Of a DNA stretch of 64,000 nucleotides, positions 9,267 to 18,506 are shown one piece after another; position 1 is the first letter of the stretch, and each line of letters begins with the position of its first letter. The DNA is from DATKPE01 sp035524335. Its GTDB lineage: Bacteria > Bacteroidota > Ignavibacteria > UBA10030 > SZUA-254. Where the stretch lies: positions 1-64,000 of the forward strand of contig DATKPE010000060.1 of assembly GCA_035524335.1 (NCBI GenBank), given 5' to 3'. The translations under genes and the position numbers were made by a program. The notes under the pieces were generated by a model that did no database searches, was not told where the DNA came from, and saw only the letters and a program-made list of their open reading frames with translations.

Positions 9267-10135
9267 CGTTTCTCCCGGGCCGTAAAGAACGCCATAAGGG
9301 GAGCCACATACGATTCATCGATGCGGATATCGATCGCATCGACGCCGCTCCGCCGGAAAATCCTTCGACGGGTGTCGCGCTGTTCCTTCCAGGAATCCGC
9401 ATAGCGGGCCCTGACGAGGGGGTCGGCCGCGTCGATCCAGAGCGTGTCCCCCGATTCGGCGTCGAGAACGCGGAGGAGACCGACCGGCGGAAGCGCCGCT
9501 TCGCGCGGATCGTACAGCGTCACCCCGATGAGGTCGTGCTTGCGTCCCGCGATCCTGAGCGCATCCTCATAGCTGTCGTCCATGAAATCGGAGACCAGGA
9601 ATGCGATGCTCCGTTTCTTGATCGCGCTCGTCAGATAGCGGAGCCCCTCGGCGATGCGCGTGCGGCGGTGTTGCGGCTGGAAATCGAGCAGTTCGCGGAT
9701 GATCCGGAGAACGTGCGTCCTTCCCTTCTTCGGGGGGATGAATTTTTCCACGATATCGCTGAAAAATATGACCCCGACTTTGTCGTTGTTCTGAAGCGCG
9801 GAAAAGGCGAGGACGGCGCAGAGCTCGGCGGCGATATCCCTTTTCATCAGGGCGCCGGATCCGAACTCGCCGGAGGCGCTGATGTCGACAAGCAGCATGA
9901 CGGTCAGCTCCCGCTCCTCCTCGAAAACCTTCACAAAGGGGTGATTGAAGCGGGCGGAGACATTCCAGTCGATGAGACGGATGTCGTCGCCGAACTGATA
10001 TTCCCGCACCTCGCTGAAGGCCATGCCGCGTCCCTTGAAGACGCTGTGGTATTCTCCGGAGAAGAGCTGATTGACCAGCCCTTTCGTGCGGATCTCGATC
10101 TTGCGTACTTTTTTGAGAAGTTCGCCGGTTTCCAT
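9260..10135 (-). CDS. DUF58 family protein
   Basis: 291 aa, full length for DUF58. The signature is visible near residue 50 (YQFGDDIRLIDWNVSARF, then PFVKVFEEERELTVMLLVD), followed by a vWA-like fold (DISASGEFGS). No membrane segments are seen, so it is probably cytoplasmic. It starts nine bases after the moxR stop. MoxR-DUF58 pairs are widespread and are thought to act as a chaperone/adaptor pair for the vWA partners downstream. Confidence 0.9.
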   Translation of the reverse strand: METGELLKKVRKIEIRTKGLVNQLFSGEYHSVFKGRGMAFSEVREYQFGDDIRLIDWNVSARFNHPFVKVFEEERELTVMLLVDISASGEFGSGALMKRDIAAELCAVLAFSALQNNDKVGVIFFSDIVEKFIPPKKGRTHVLRIIRELLDFQPQHRRTRIAEGLRYLTSAIKKRSIAFLVSDFMDDSYEDALRIAGRKHDLIGVTLYDPREAALPPVGLLRVLDAESGDTLWIDAADPLVRARYADSWKEQRDTRRRIFRRSGVDAIDIRIDESYVAPLMAFFTAREKRW

Positions 10136-10143
10136 GCGGGGTG

Positions 10144-11130
<987 letters not shown>

Positions 11131-11509
11131 ATCTCAACACGTATAAGGTGATGTGATGCATGAATTACACAAAAGGCAATACCGCATGTTATTCGAACAG
11201 GCGCGAATATCCCAATCCTCAGAAAAGGCCGACTACTCCTCAGATAATATCAATTCCGATCAGGATACCTCGAAGTGAAAGGAAACTGCGTACGACAAAG
11301 CAATCAAATGTACCAAAAAACTGAAAAATTTCAAAATTTCCAGGATCTTATAACCCATTGAAAAACATCATCCTTTCAAATAAATCTTGTTTTCTTGAAG
11401 AAATTTTCAGACTTTATTGTCGGATATTAAGGAATTGTGTATTCCGGTTATTCCCGAAATGGAATGCACGTCATCCTTTAGACAACTCTCCCGACACGAT
11501 GGTTGACCG
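11131..11509. promoter_or_regulatory. Divergent intergenic region, moxR / lpxB
   Basis: 379 bases, AT-rich, between divergent operons, so both promoters should be here. For the bat operon the best candidate on the minus strand is TTGAAA (11334-11329), 16 bases, TACATT (11312-11307). The TACATT -10 matches the one proposed for porV. On the plus strand TTGAAA at 11358-11363 is followed after 17 bases by only a weak TAAATC, so the lpxB promoter is unresolved. No tRNA or credible ORF seen. Confidence 0.4.
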
Positions 11510-12736
11510 ATGAGGCCATGGGAAATGGAAAAGGCTCCTGAAGTCCGGTCCGGACCCGAAAGCCGGATATCGATCTTCATGGCAAGCGGCGAAATATCGG
11601 GTGACCGCCAGGGCGGGCACCTGGCCCGGACACTGAAATCGATCCAGCCGGACCTGCGTCTGTACGGTTCGGGGGGAGAAAAAATGTCGGAAGCCGGCGT
11701 CGAACTCCTCGCGCGCACATCGGAGTTCGGCAGTGTCGGGTTTCAGGAATCGCTTCGGTTCGTCCGCCCGCTCAGGGCCATTCTCCGGCGGCTCAGGGAA
11801 ACCCTGATCGCCCATCCCCCCGATCTTGCCGTCCTGATCGACAGCGAAGGATTCAACGGCATCCTCGCCCGGTTCCTGTACAGGGAGGGAATTCCGTATA
11901 TCTACTATTTTCCGCCGCAGGTCTGGTTCTGGGGAAAATGGCGCGCGAAGGAAATCGCCCGGCGCGCACGGCTGATCGTCACGGCGTTCCAGCCCGAAGC
12001 GGAGATCTATGCCGCGGAGGGCGGGAATGTTTTCTGGGCCGGACATCCCCTTCTCGACATCGTATCGGCCGATGCCGAGCCGGCCGGAGTGCTCCGCCGG
12101 CTTGGTCTCGACCCTGAACGACCCGCCATCGCCCTCCTGCCCGGAAGCAGGGTGCAGGAGGTCGAACAGCTCACCGGCGACATGCTGGGAGCCTACGGGA
12201 TCCTGCGGGCCGCCCGCCCCGATCTGCAGTGCATACTCCCGGTGGCGGGTCCGCACGTCAGGCCGATCATCGAGCGGGAAATCAACAGGCGCGGACTCAG
12301 CCGCAGGGTGATCCCGGTGTACGAGCATGTCTATGCCGCAATGAGTTCCTGCCGTCTTGCGATCCTCGCCTCCGGCACCGCCACACTCGAAGCGGCCCTT
12401 CTCGGCGTTCCGATGGTGATCTGCTACCGCGTGAAGCCGTTCACCTACCTGATCGGGCGGCGACTGCTGAAATCGGACTACATCGGTATGCCGAACATCC
12501 TTCTCGGGCGTGAAGCCGTTCCCGAGGTTCTCCAGGAGCGGGTCGACGCACAGCACCTCGCCTCCGCCGCAGGAAAAATTCTCGACAATCCTGCCTACGC
12601 CCGAAAAATCAGGGAGGATCTGAGCGGTCTGGCGCCGATGCTCGGCGAACGGGGCGTTCTGATGCGTGTGGCGGAGAAAATCGTGACGATTGCCCGCGAA
12701 GTCCACGCGCACGCCCGGTATGAATCCGTTCCGTAG
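11510..12736 (+). CDS. lpxB: Lipid-A-disaccharide synthase
   Basis: 408 aa, a GT19 glycosyltransferase joining UDP-2,3-diacylglucosamine and lipid X to form the lipid A disaccharide. Family features are the N-terminal FMASGEISGDRQGGHLARTL, the hydrophobic YIYYFPPQVWFWGKWRA, LLPGSRVQEVEQL near the UDP site and LASGTATLEAALLGVPMVIC. First gene of a lipid A operon: it overlaps the ABC exporter by 17 bases. ATG at 11525 (five residues in) is an alternative start. Confidence 0.93.
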   Translation: MRPWEMEKAPEVRSGPESRISIFMASGEISGDRQGGHLARTLKSIQPDLRLYGSGGEKMSEAGVELLARTSEFGSVGFQESLRFVRPLRAILRRLRETLIAHPPDLAVLIDSEGFNGILARFLYREGIPYIYYFPPQVWFWGKWRAKEIARRARLIVTAFQPEAEIYAAEGGNVFWAGHPLLDIVSADAEPAGVLRRLGLDPERPAIALLPGSRVQEVEQLTGDMLGAYGILRAARPDLQCILPVAGPHVRPIIEREINRRGLSRRVIPVYEHVYAAMSSCRLAILASGTATLEAALLGVPMVICYRVKPFTYLIGRRLLKSDYIGMPNILLGREAVPEVLQERVDAQHLASAAGKILDNPAYARKIREDLSGLAPMLGERGVLMRVAEKIVTIAREVHAHARYESVP

Positions 12737-14453
12737 GCTGATCGTACTTCTCCGCCCCGAATGGCATCTTGTCCTGGCCGCGGCAGTCTGTTCCGCCGTC
12801 GCTTCCGCTTCGCTTCTCTCTCTTCCCCTGCTCGTGAAATCGCTCCTCGATGTGCGGGACGGACCGGCGGCGCACCAGATCCTTCTTCCGGCCGTGCTGG
12901 CCCTTGCGCTCCTCTCCTCAAGCTACTGCGCATACACCGCGATGTTTACCGCCGCCCGCCGGATCACGGCCGGCATCCGGACGACGTACTGCGGCCACCT
13001 CCTGAGTCTCCCGGTATCCTTCCACCGCACACATCCCGCCGGTGATCTCACCGGGCGGTTTACCGCCGGCCTGGCGGACATCGAGTGGTTCCTCCGGTAT
13101 ACCCTGCTCACCGCGATCATTCTGGCCCTTCTCTTTCTGGGCACCGGCATCATGCTGTTCCTCATCAGCTGGAGGTTGACGCTCCTCCAGGCGTTCATTA
13201 CCGGCCTCTCCATCGCCGTCATCAGCAGGCTTCTTGCGGTATCCCGCCGGGCCACTGCGGCGGAGAATGCCCGGAACGGGCGCCGGTCGTCCGATCTTCA
13301 GGAGATGCTCTCCGCCATCGAGATCGTCAAGGCGTTCGGCGCGGAACAGCGGGAACTTGCCCGCGTCGCAGGGAAACAGCCGTCCCCCTGCCAGGGAGAC
13401 CGGATCTTTGCATTCATGGAACCTCTTATTTTCACCGTCGCGATCACGGCGGTTCTGGCGATCGCGGTTGCCGGGGGGATGCTCATCGCCCGGGGCGATC
13501 TCTCCGTTCAGGATTTCATCGCCTATCTCATGTACTCGCTTCTCCTTCTTCCGCAGGCGCGGTCGGTGAGCCTGATTCTCGTCCGGTGGCAGCATTTCAA
13601 CGCCGCGTGGGAGAGGATCGGGGAAATCCTCGCGCTCAGGCCGGAGCCGACCGGGCTTCCGCCGGCCCCGCCGGAATTGCTTCCGGGTCCCATCAGGCTG
13701 AGCAAGGTCACCGTGACATATCCGGGGGGAACGACAGCCCTCACGGATGTCAGTTTTTCGATCGGCCCGCGCGAGGCCGTCGGCATCGTGGGGGAAAGCG
13801 GGGCGGGCAAAAGCACCGTCTTCAATCTCCTGCTGAGGTTTGTCGATCCCGCCGTCGGCACGGTATCGTTCGGAGCGGCCGATACGGCGAAGTTCGACCC
13901 CCGGTCGGTCCGCAGGTTCTTCGCGGTCGTTCCCCAGGATCCATTCCTCTTCAATACCACCGTCGCGGAGAATCTGCTCTACGGCAATCCGGGCGCGGAC
14001 GAGAGCCGCCTCCGGGAGGCTCTCCGGCTCGCGCACGCAGAGGAGTTCGTCGAGCGTCTGCCCGAGGGACTTCGCACGACCGTGGGGGAACGGGGGGGGA
14101 AACTCTCCGCCGGACAGCGACAGCGCATTGCGATTGCCCGGGCATTCCTCTCCGATGCGCCGGTCATCCTTCTGGACGAAGCCACATCGTCGCTCGATTC
14201 CGGAACGGAATTTGAGATCCGCCTGGCGCTCGCGGAAATCATGGCCCGGCGCACCGTTCTCATCATCGCCCACCGGCTCGCCACGGTGATTCATCTTCCC
14301 CGGATCCTCGTCTTCGACCGGGGGAGGGTCATCGATGAGGGAACCCACGACCGGCTGAACGACCGCTGCGGGAAGTACCGCCGGCTTGTGCAGACCCAGT
14401 TCATCGCGGCGGAGGCGCATCCGGCCGAAGCGGAACGGCTCCCCATCGCATGA
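12720..14453 (+). CDS. MsbA-like ABC exporter, membrane and ATPase domains fused
   Basis: 577 aa from ATG at 12720 (MNPFRRLIVLLRPEW), overlapping the lpxB end; an in-frame ATG 30 bases upstream is less likely. About six membrane helices occupy residues 15-300. The nucleotide-binding domain has Walker A GESGAGKST (about 358-366), a Q-loop VVPQDPFLFNTTV, signature LSAGQRQRIAIARAFL (about 462), Walker B VILLDEATS and an H-loop IIAHRLATV. Sitting between lpxB and an LpxL-like acyltransferase, it most likely flips lipid A across the inner membrane; substrate is inferred from context. Confidence 0.85.
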   Translation: MNPFRRLIVLLRPEWHLVLAAAVCSAVASASLLSLPLLVKSLLDVRDGPAAHQILLPAVLALALLSSSYCAYTAMFTAARRITAGIRTTYCGHLLSLPVSFHRTHPAGDLTGRFTAGLADIEWFLRYTLLTAIILALLFLGTGIMLFLISWRLTLLQAFITGLSIAVISRLLAVSRRATAAENARNGRRSSDLQEMLSAIEIVKAFGAEQRELARVAGKQPSPCQGDRIFAFMEPLIFTVAITAVLAIAVAGGMLIARGDLSVQDFIAYLMYSLLLLPQARSVSLILVRWQHFNAAWERIGEILALRPEPTGLPPAPPELLPGPIRLSKVTVTYPGGTTALTDVSFSIGPREAVGIVGESGAGKSTVFNLLLRFVDPAVGTVSFGAADTAKFDPRSVRRFFAVVPQDPFLFNTTVAENLLYGNPGADESRLREALRLAHAEEFVERLPEGLRTTVGERGGKLSAGQRQRIAIARAFLSDAPVILLDEATSSLDSGTEFEIRLALAEIMARRTVLIIAHRLATVIHLPRILVFDRGRVIDEGTHDRLNDRCGKYRRLVQTQFIAAEAHPAEAERLPIA

Positions 14454-15361
14454 CGCCCGGGCAGTTGGCACTCACCCCCGTTACCGCCGCCGCCCGCCGT
14501 CTCCGGTCGCTTATAGCGTCCTCATCCCCTGCCGCGCGCGATCATCTCGCCGCCGGCATTATCGGCACATTCTCCTTCGTTCAGCGGGAACGGTGCCTGG
14601 CAAACCTCCGGACGGTTTTTTATCCGCTCGGATGGAGTGAGGGGAAAATCCGGGATCTCCGCCGCAGGCATATCGCATTTCTTTCGCGGTACCTCACCGC
14701 ACAGATTCTCCTTCCGGAACGGTCGCCTGAGGAGCTCCGCGACACGATCGATCTTGAGGGAAGAGAACATCCCGCTCCGGACGCTCCCGGCGGAGCGCTG
14801 TTCATCGGGAGCCATCTCGGCGATCCGTGGCTTCTGCGCGCGGGGTTGTCGGCCTTCGGATATCACGTCGCCAATGTTTCGAACCGGCTCCCGTTTCGCC
14901 CCCTTGAGGAAATCTTTGAGGACATCCGCCGCCGACATTCCCTCACGACCGTTTTCGTCGGGTCCGGCGCCACCAGAACCATCGACGAGACCATTTCCCG
15001 CAACGGCTGTTTTTCCCTCTCCTTCGATATCGCCACACCGGGCCGCGCCTCGGCTGCGGTTCCGGTCCCGTTCGGACCGGCAATGATGCAGATCGACCTC
15101 GGACCGGAAACCTACGTATTATCGCATAATGTCCCCGTCTACTGGGCAACAATCCGATCCTCTGGCGGGAACCGCTACAGCATCGGGATCGAGCCCCTGT
15201 CGATCGACCGGACCCTCACCCCGCGGGAGCTTGCGGCGGCGTGGGCCGACCGCCTTTTCCGCGACCTGCTGACGCGGCCCGAGGAATGGTGGCACTGGAA
15301 CAATCTCCGGCTGCTGCCCCGGAAGCCCGAATCCGGAAGCTCCCCGCATTTCCAGCCATAA
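14450..15361 (+). CDS. LpxL/HtrB-like lysophospholipid acyltransferase family protein, altered motif
   Basis: 303 aa, the family's usual length, overlapping the ABC exporter stop as ATGA. The N terminus resembles LpxL (RERCLANLRTVF, then an Arg-rich helix) and the active-site region is ALFIGSHLGDPWLLRAG. In LpxL-type enzymes this is HxxxxE/D, for example HLGNWE. Here His122 is kept, but the fifth position after it is Trp127; the only nearby acid is Asp125, two residues early. The C terminus, LTRPEEWWHWNNLRL, matches the family's usual PE(Q/E)WxWxHxR region. It would transfer a secondary acyl chain to lipid A, but whether it is catalytically normal is open. Confidence 0.75.
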   Translation: MTPGQLALTPVTAAARRLRSLIASSSPAARDHLAAGIIGTFSFVQRERCLANLRTVFYPLGWSEGKIRDLRRRHIAFLSRYLTAQILLPERSPEELRDTIDLEGREHPAPDAPGGALFIGSHLGDPWLLRAGLSAFGYHVANVSNRLPFRPLEEIFEDIRRRHSLTTVFVGSGATRTIDETISRNGCFSLSFDIATPGRASAAVPVPFGPAMMQIDLGPETYVLSHNVPVYWATIRSSGGNRYSIGIEPLSIDRTLTPRELAAAWADRLFRDLLTRPEEWWHWNNLRLLPRKPESGSSPHFQP

Positions 15362-15769
15362 AATTTTTACCGGGATAAAGAGCCCGTCCTCGGTCGGGAG
15401 AGGGGTGGAATATGCCCGAGCGTGTCGAACCGACAGCGTATCGGATCCACAATTGTGACATCGGGCACCTGCCGACCCTCATCACCCTAAAATTCCGTAT
15501 CGCAGGGCACAGATTGGAGCACGCAACGGCGTGGAGCAGTAACCGGACAGGAATGCCGGCAACTCTCGAAACGGCAAATTCCGCACAGAATCGCGGCCTT
15601 CCCCGTTTAGAGACGGTAAAACCTTCACTCCATTGGCAAATTTTACCTCCCTCCCGGATCAATATTCTTAATTCGTCACAAATAACGTCCTTCCCGAATG
15701 GCATGTTAGTTGTGATTATACCAATTGAGAAAAGCAGATGTCTGGACATAAACGGACGAGGAACGAGAA
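15362..15769. other. Intergenic region upstream of the pilin-like pair
   Basis: 408 bases, less GC-rich than the neighbours. Open frames crossing it (15412-15945 plus, 15216-15749 minus) look non-coding. It contains a 7-base inverted repeat GGTAAAA/TTTTACC (15615-15621 and 15641-15647) and a candidate sigma-54-like element near 15700. I checked for tRNA T-loops and for a GEMM riboswitch core and found neither. Confidence 0.55.
15699..15714 (+). promoter_or_regulatory. Possible sigma-54-like element upstream of the pilin-like pair
   Basis: TGGCATG-N4-TTGTG resembles the -24/-12 consensus TGGCACG-N4-TTGCA, with correct GG spacing but T instead of the conserved C at -12. It would start transcription near 15725, about 45 bases before the first pilin-like gene. 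Pilin genes in other phyla are often sigma-54 dependent. A single imperfect match, so weak. Confidence 0.2.
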
Positions 15770-16147
15770 TTGGGCCAGCAACAGTTACTTCTTCTCACTG
15801 TCGCCGCGCTGATCGTATCTGTTTCGGTGGCAGTCGGGTACGAACAGTTTCACGCGCATTACATACAGTCGAACAGAGAAGGAGTGACATCGAGTCTGGT
15901 CAATATTACGGCACACGCGTTTCAGTACAAAACGCGTCCGAGTGAACTGAATGGCGGTGCCGGGTCGTACGTTAATTATGAGATACCGTCGCGGATGATG
16001 TCGGATAACTACGGAGATTATATGCTTGGATCGGCAGGCCCGAACGCAATCGAGATCCGGGGGATATCCAAAATGGATCCCGGATGGACTGCCATCTGCT
16101 CGGTCGACGATACAGGAACGATACATTTAACATACGCAGGTTGGTAA
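15770..16147 (+). CDS. Pilin-like small membrane-anchored protein, copy 1 (TTG start)
   Basis: 125 aa. The TTG start at 15770 has AGGA about ten bases upstream and gives the same MGQQQLLL beginning as the next gene. Architecture: almost no leader, a hydrophobic helix at residues 5-24, then about 100 residues rich in Gly, Ser, Tyr and Thr, ending DDTGTIHLTYAGW. This resembles a type IV pilin or pseudopilin: a short leader (cleavage possibly after Gly2), an N-terminal helix and a beta-rich head. The usual Glu at mature position 5 is absent. It aligns without gaps to copy 2, and the conserved end holds one Cys and DDTG. Function unknown; filament or surface anchoring is inference. Confidence 0.75.
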   Translation: MGQQQLLLLTVAALIVSVSVAVGYEQFHAHYIQSNREGVTSSLVNITAHAFQYKTRPSELNGGAGSYVNYEIPSRMMSDNYGDYMLGSAGPNAIEIRGISKMDPGWTAICSVDDTGTIHLTYAGW

Positions 16148-16187
16148 TACCATAATTCACATTCAATAACAACACAAAGGATTCACA

Positions 16188-16565
16188 ATGGGCCAGCAGC
16201 AACTTCTCCTGATTATCCTCGGCGTCATCATCGTCGGGATAGCGATTGCGGTCGGTATAGCGCAGTTCGGCGCGCACAGCACGCAGTCGAATAAAGACGG
16301 CGTCACGGCCAGCCTCGTGAACGTCGCAGCCAACGCATACCAGTTCAAGATCCGTCCGACCACGATGGGCGGAGGCGGCGGTGCGTACACGAACTATACC
16401 GTCCCCACCAAGATGGCGAAGGACGACAATGGTACCTATACGCTCGGCACCGTTGCAACGAACTCGATCCAGATTCTCGGCACGTCGTCCGTCAACACCG
16501 CCTGGGTGGCGACCTGCACGTCCGACGATACCGGCAGAACCTCGATCAGCTACAGCGGCTGGTAA
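16188..16565 (+). CDS. Pilin-like small membrane-anchored protein, copy 2
   Basis: 125 aa, starting ATG with AAAGGA eight bases upstream. Same length as copy 1 and alignable end to end: MGQQQLLL start, hydrophobic helix (IILGVIIVGIAIAVGIAQF), QSN(K/R)(D/E)GVT(A/S)SLVN, a central Gly run, and a DDTG...SYSGW end. I see no sortase, lipoprotein or standard Sec type I signal. The 40-base gap from copy 1 and the strong terminator after it suggest a two-gene transcript. Better start signals and more regular codon use suggest this is the main copy. Confidence 0.8.
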   Translation: MGQQQLLLIILGVIIVGIAIAVGIAQFGAHSTQSNKDGVTASLVNVAANAYQFKIRPTTMGGGGGAYTNYTVPTKMAKDDNGTYTLGTVATNSIQILGTSSVNTAWVATCTSDDTGRTSISYSGW

Positions 16566-16574
16566 ACTGTTGAC

Positions 16575-16592
16575 ACAGGTCGTCTGACCTGT
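16575..16592 (+). other. Small hairpin after pilin-like copy 2
   Basis: ACAGGTC-GTCT-GACCTGT, a perfect 7-base stem with a 4-base loop, lies between the stop codon and the intrinsic terminator. It may stabilise the 3' end of the transcript. Confidence 0.6.
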
Positions 16593-16593
16593 C

Positions 16594-16625
16594 CCCGGCC
16601 GGAGATTCTCCGGCCGGGTTTTTTA
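16594..16625 (+). terminator. Strong rho-independent terminator of the pilin-like pair
   Basis: Perfect stem CCCGGCCGGAG/CTCCGGCCGGG (11 bases each side) with a 3-base ATT loop, followed at once by TTTTTTATT. The T-tract is on the plus-strand 3' side, so it ends the transcript of the two pilin-like genes. Confidence 0.92.
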
Positions 16626-16726
16626 TTGCCTCTTCCCTCCCATTTTCTTACATTCCACCGTCACACACATACCCGACTGACCCGGATTCACCGGTATCCC
16701 ATAACGAACATTCCCGCAGGTTTTCC

Positions 16727-17881
16727 ATGCCGCGCATACTATCGCTCTCCGTTCTCATGCTTCTCCTCATCGCATTTTCACCGGCGGCCCCTCCCGTACG
16801 AACGGTCACCATCGTCTTTATCGCCCCGCCGGAATCTCCGGCGGCGGATTCCGTCTATCTCGCCGGCAATCTGGAACAATTCGGCAGCTGGAAAGCCGAC
16901 GGCGTCCTTCTCAGCCACAGCGGCCGGCACCGGTGGAAACACAAATTCAGCATACCCGCAGGCATCCATATCGAATTCAAAATCACACGGGGCAGTTGGG
17001 AATCGGAGGCGGTGTACGAAAAGGGGGTCAAAGCGGACAACACCACGGCGGATATCCTGCACGACACCACCATTACCCTCCGCGCCATCGCCTGGGGAAA
17101 CAACAAACCGGTCGTCGTCGGTCAGATCACCGGAACGGTGCGGTATCACCGGAATCTCCTCGGCGAAGGTCTCAAATATCCGCGCGACCTCATCGTCTGG
17201 CTTCCCCCCTCCTACGGCTCGAGCCCCGAACGCCGGTTCCCCGTCCTCTACATGCACGACGGGCAGAACATCATTGATCCTGCGACCTCGACCTTCGGAT
17301 ACGACTGGCGGGTCGACGAGGTCGGCGATTCCCTTATGAAAGCGGGCCTTCTCAGGGAGATGATTGTGGTCGGCATTTATAACACACCCGACCGGATGAG
17401 CGAATACCGGGACACCGCCGCCGGGGTTGCCTACGGAAAATTCATCGTCGGGCGCGTCAAGCCGATGATCGATTCCCTCTACCGGACGCTTCCGGACCGG
17501 AAAAACACCGCCATCATGGGCTCTTCGCTCGGCGGACTGATCTCATTCCTCTGCGCATGGTGGTACCCGGATGTCTTCGGACAGGCCGCCTGCCTCTCCA
17601 CCGTGTTTCTTCCCCAGTATACCGCCGTCATCAGCACTGTCCGATCGACGGACGTGATCCCGAACCGGGTGCGCCTGTATCTCGACTGCGGCGGAGCCGG
17701 CGGCGATGAAACGCTCAAGCCCGGCATCGATTCGATGCGGACGCTCCTGCTCGGCCGCGGCTACGCCGACGGAAAAGACCTCGTGACGTTCTTCGACACC
17801 ACGGCCGTCCACAATGAAAAGGCGTGGGCGCACCGGCTCTGGCGTCCGCTCCTTTTTCTTTTCCCGGTCGAAAAATTTTAA
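16727..17881 (+). CDS. Secreted esterase (esterase D/Fes family) with N-terminal CBM20-like module
   Basis: 384 aa. A signal peptide (LSVLMLLLIAFSPAAP) is followed by a CBM20/CBM48-like module at about residues 25-110 (DSVYLAGNLEQFGSWKADGV, then HIEFKITRGSW). The putative esterase domain (PF00756-type) covers about 130-384: FPVLYMHDGQNIID, nucleophile Ser267 in GSSLGG, Asp in LYLDCGGAGGDE and His in TTAVHNEKAW completing a likely triad. Such proteins are often periplasmic and act on feruloyl, siderophore or carbohydrate esters; the substrate cannot be told. It follows the terminator of the pilin-like pair and has its own unresolved promoter. Confidence 0.85.
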   Translation: MPRILSLSVLMLLLIAFSPAAPPVRTVTIVFIAPPESPAADSVYLAGNLEQFGSWKADGVLLSHSGRHRWKHKFSIPAGIHIEFKITRGSWESEAVYEKGVKADNTTADILHDTTITLRAIAWGNNKPVVVGQITGTVRYHRNLLGEGLKYPRDLIVWLPPSYGSSPERRFPVLYMHDGQNIIDPATSTFGYDWRVDEVGDSLMKAGLLREMIVVGIYNTPDRMSEYRDTAAGVAYGKFIVGRVKPMIDSLYRTLPDRKNTAIMGSSLGGLISFLCAWWYPDVFGQAACLSTVFLPQYTAVISTVRSTDVIPNRVRLYLDCGGAGGDETLKPGIDSMRTLLLGRGYADGKDLVTFFDTTAVHNEKAWAHRLWRPLLFLFPVEKF

Positions 17882-17950
17882 CGTCCTCCCCGGCATCGCG
17901 CGGGGTTCAACCCAACCCGGCCCACGAAACAATCATACCACCTCGACACC

Positions 17951-18487
17951 ATGGCAGAAGAACAAAAAGCAATATGGCTCAACTATCTTGCCCTTTCATC
18001 GGTCATCATTGCGCTCTGCGCGACCCTTTCCACCTTCAAGGGGGGCGGATATTCGACCCGCGCCCTGCTGAATCAGTCGCAGGCATCGGATCAGTGGGCC
18101 TTCTATCAGGCCAAGAGCATGAAGAGCAATCTGTACGAGACGCAGAAACAGGAATTTGAACTTCAGATGACGGCGCTTCCGGCGAACGCCCCGTCCGCGG
18201 TGCGACAGGCATATCAGGCACGGATCGATGACGCCGCAAAGCGGATCGACCGGTATAACCAGGAAAAGGCGGAGATTGAGAAGACGGCGAAGGAATTCGA
18301 AACGGCCCGCGGTCAGTCGCTGGAGCACGGACAGGCGTTCGGCATGGCGGTCATCTTCCTGCAGTTGTCGATCGTTCTCTCGTCGATCGCTGCGCTGATG
18401 AAGAAAAAACCGTTATGGTACCTCGGCCTGGCGACCGGGGCGGTCGGGATCGTCTACTTCCTGAACGGATTCTGGCTGTTTATGTAG
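17951..18487 (+). CDS. DUF4337 domain membrane protein
   Basis: 178 aa. One N-terminal membrane helix (residues about 8-26), a characteristic QSQASDQWAFYQAKSMKSNL segment, a helical coiled region (residues about 85-125, DDAAKRIDRYNQEKAEIEKT) and two C-terminal membrane helices (about 132-150 and 158-176). This is the DUF4337 layout; no biochemical role is known. It is convergent with argS, 19 bases away. Confidence 0.85.
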   Translation: MAEEQKAIWLNYLALSSVIIALCATLSTFKGGGYSTRALLNQSQASDQWAFYQAKSMKSNLYETQKQEFELQMTALPANAPSAVRQAYQARIDDAAKRIDRYNQEKAEIEKTAKEFETARGQSLEHGQAFGMAVIFLQLSIVLSSIAALMKKKPLWYLGLATGAVGIVYFLNGFWLFM

Positions 18488-18506
18488 CGGGGAAGATCCG
18501 GGAGGA

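Noticed and set aside
12918..14471. Minus-strand frame of 517 codons opposite the ABC exporter
   Set aside because: Shadow of a gene with Walker A, signature and Walker B motifs; the antisense product has no recognisable features.
15362..15769. Possible GEMM (cyclic di-GMP) riboswitch before the pilin-like genes
   Set aside because: A short GCAGGGCACAG...GCACGCAACGG stretch is faintly similar, but the GAAA tetraloop, receptor and paired stems are missing.
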